This document shows positions 63,055-64,000 of a stretch of DNA of 64,000 bases, in pieces. The notes below the pieces were generated by a model. That model did no database searches. It was not told the origin of the DNA and was given only the letters and a program-made list of their open reading frames with translations. The stretch covers positions 3,421,670-3,485,669 of the forward strand of contig CP070675.1 in NCBI GenBank assembly GCA_020352215.1, written 5' to 3'. This DNA comes from Phycisphaerales bacterium (GTDB taxonomy: Bacteria > Planctomycetota > Phycisphaerae > Sedimentisphaerales > Anaerobacaceae). Made by a program: the position numbers and the translations under genes. Positions within the stretch are counted from its first letter, which is position 1. Each line of letters begins with the position of its first letter.

Positions 63055-63936
63055 GTGCGGGAGTTTGCAGGTGGCTTTGTAATAGGCTTGTTAGCGGCTC
63101 TGCTGGGCGCGGTCTTGCTTTTGCGGAGACGTCTGCACATCGCAGATGCAGTGCAAAAGGGCGAGACACCGGCCGGTAGCGATACCCACGAAAGTAACGG
63201 CAAGTGCCTCCGTGAGGTGGAAGAATTGGGAATGTTTGTGGGTGAGCTTGCCCACGAGATCAAGAATCCACTTTCCACTATCAAGGTCAATTTGAAACTG
63301 ATCAGCGAGGATCTGGGCCGGTTGGCATCGAGCGGGTCAAGCAAGGCGGAGTTGAAGGAGACCGAGCGAGAGCTCAAGAGGACGCTTCGGAAAATAGGCG
63401 TTATTCAGAGAGAGACCGACAGGCTGGAGCAGATACTCGATGGTTCCTTGCGGTATGTCGACAGGACACAATTGCAGCCGGCGAGGGTCGACATCAATGA
63501 GCTTGTTGGTGACATGGTCGATTTCTATTCGCCTCAGGCATCCAGCCGCTCTATTACCGTTCGACAAAGCATGTATGGCGAGCCGCTTGTCTGTCGAGTG
63601 GATACGCCGATGTTGAAGCAAGCCGTCTTGAATCTGTTCATTAACGCGCGCCAAGCAATGAGCGAGGGAGGGGAGTTAATCGTGAGAACAGGTAAGCACC
63701 AGAAGGATGCGGTGATTCAAATCAGTGATACGGGTTGTGGTATTGCGTCCGAAAACGTGCCGAACATCTTCGACGTGTACTATTCGACCCGGCCGCAGGG
63801 CAGTGGCCTGGGCCTGCCGACGGCAAAGAAGATAGTTGAAGCGCACAACGGGACGATTGCTGTTGACAGTGAGCTGGGCAAAGGAACGTCATTCACCATA
63901 AGACTGCCTTTGCTTGCAGACAGCGAAGTTACTTAG
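63055..63936 (+). CDS. Sensor histidine kinase
   Basis: 293 residues from GTG 63055 with GGAGAGG upstream. One N-terminal membrane segment (FVIGLLAALLGAVLLL). The H-box is ELAHEIKNPLSTIK (His ~67), followed by the N-box (NLFINARQAM), G1 (DTGCGI) and G2 (GSGLGLPTAKKIV). NtrB/AtoS-like; no periplasmic sensor domain. Its response regulator probably follows beyond the window. Confidence 0.9.
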   Translation: MREFAGGFVIGLLAALLGAVLLLRRRLHIADAVQKGETPAGSDTHESNGKCLREVEELGMFVGELAHEIKNPLSTIKVNLKLISEDLGRLASSGSSKAELKETERELKRTLRKIGVIQRETDRLEQILDGSLRYVDRTQLQPARVDINELVGDMVDFYSPQASSRSITVRQSMYGEPLVCRVDTPMLKQAVLNLFINARQAMSEGGELIVRTGKHQKDAVIQISDTGCGIASENVPNIFDVYYSTRPQGSGLGLPTAKKIVEAHNGTIAVDSELGKGTSFTIRLPLLADSEVT

Positions 63937-63988
63937 GCAAAGTTGGGTCCTGCGGCCCGTATGCAGCTTGCTCTGAGGTGTGTCTTGG

Positions 63989-64000
63989 GTGAACAGAAGA
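63989..64000 (+). CDS. Possible start of next gene, cut by window edge
   Basis: GTG at 63989 (or TTG at 63985) follows GAGG (63975-63978) downstream of the histidine kinase stop. Only four codons are visible, so nothing can be said on the product; a response regulator would be expected by position. Confidence 0.25.

Noticed and set aside
1-64000. tRNA, rRNA, CRISPR arrays, integrases or transposases
   Set aside because: None found on reading both strands; no regular spacer-repeat arrays and no transposase-like protein.

Overview
The window looks like a chromosome piece of a planctomycete, most likely class Phycisphaerae (Sedimentisphaerales-like). The signs are exported proteins ending in short dockerin-like tails (GDINGDC...MALHWL), an ECF sigma factor of the planctomycete type next to a Ser/Thr kinase with WD40 repeats, a beta-ketoacyl synthase/ACP/hotdog cassette of planctomycete type, and a complete type II secretion (T2SS) operon. 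This placement is inferred from protein features alone; there is no rRNA in the window.

Layout. 1-5150 (minus): a secreted protein cut by the window edge, an out-of-frame dockerin remnant, and two right-handed beta-helix proteins with dockerin tails. One of these also carries a metallopeptidase-like HEETH domain and an STN-like domain. 5668-7041 (plus): a seven-repeat propeller-like secreted protein with two dockerin repeats. 7166-13121 (minus): a starch-synthase-like glycosyltransferase, a zinc-ribbon protein, queF, a dockerin protein, and a LamG plus tail-fibre-like protein with an S74 autoprocessing domain. 13702-28027 (plus): gspE-F-G-H-I-J-K-L-M, two tandem gspC-like genes, a small membrane protein and a very long gspD. 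28049-33569 (minus): a hotdog/ACP/hotdog/KS-beta/KS-alpha cassette followed by serS. 33879-38588 (plus): ECF sigma factor and a kinase with 14 WD40 repeats. 38589-39344 holds a dispersed repeat. 39345-40772: an ArgA-like acetyltransferase and an ABC permease. 40980-54033 (plus): three SPFH (HflK/HflC-like) genes, a heavy-metal P-type ATPase, an ABC ATPase and permease, a conserved unknown and a UvrD/PcrA helicase. 54129-58419 (plus): a Tat-exported isomerase-like protein and two glycoside hydrolases. 58570-63936 (plus): manC, ruvX, rpsO, pnp and a histidine kinase.

How it may fit together. The T2SS lies beside many exported dockerin proteins that are plausible cargo, but no cohesin/scaffoldin and no prepilin peptidase is in the window. 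The points most worth following are a ketosynthase partner whose Cys-His-His triad reads Glu-His-Thr, its companion hotdog protein with Gln in place of the catalytic Glu, the enlarged secretin with duplicated GspC-like partners, a four-part fusion protein, two intergenic elements of ECF-promoter type, and a repeat block with a 200-bp register. No tRNA, rRNA, CRISPR array, insertion sequence or prophage was recognised.
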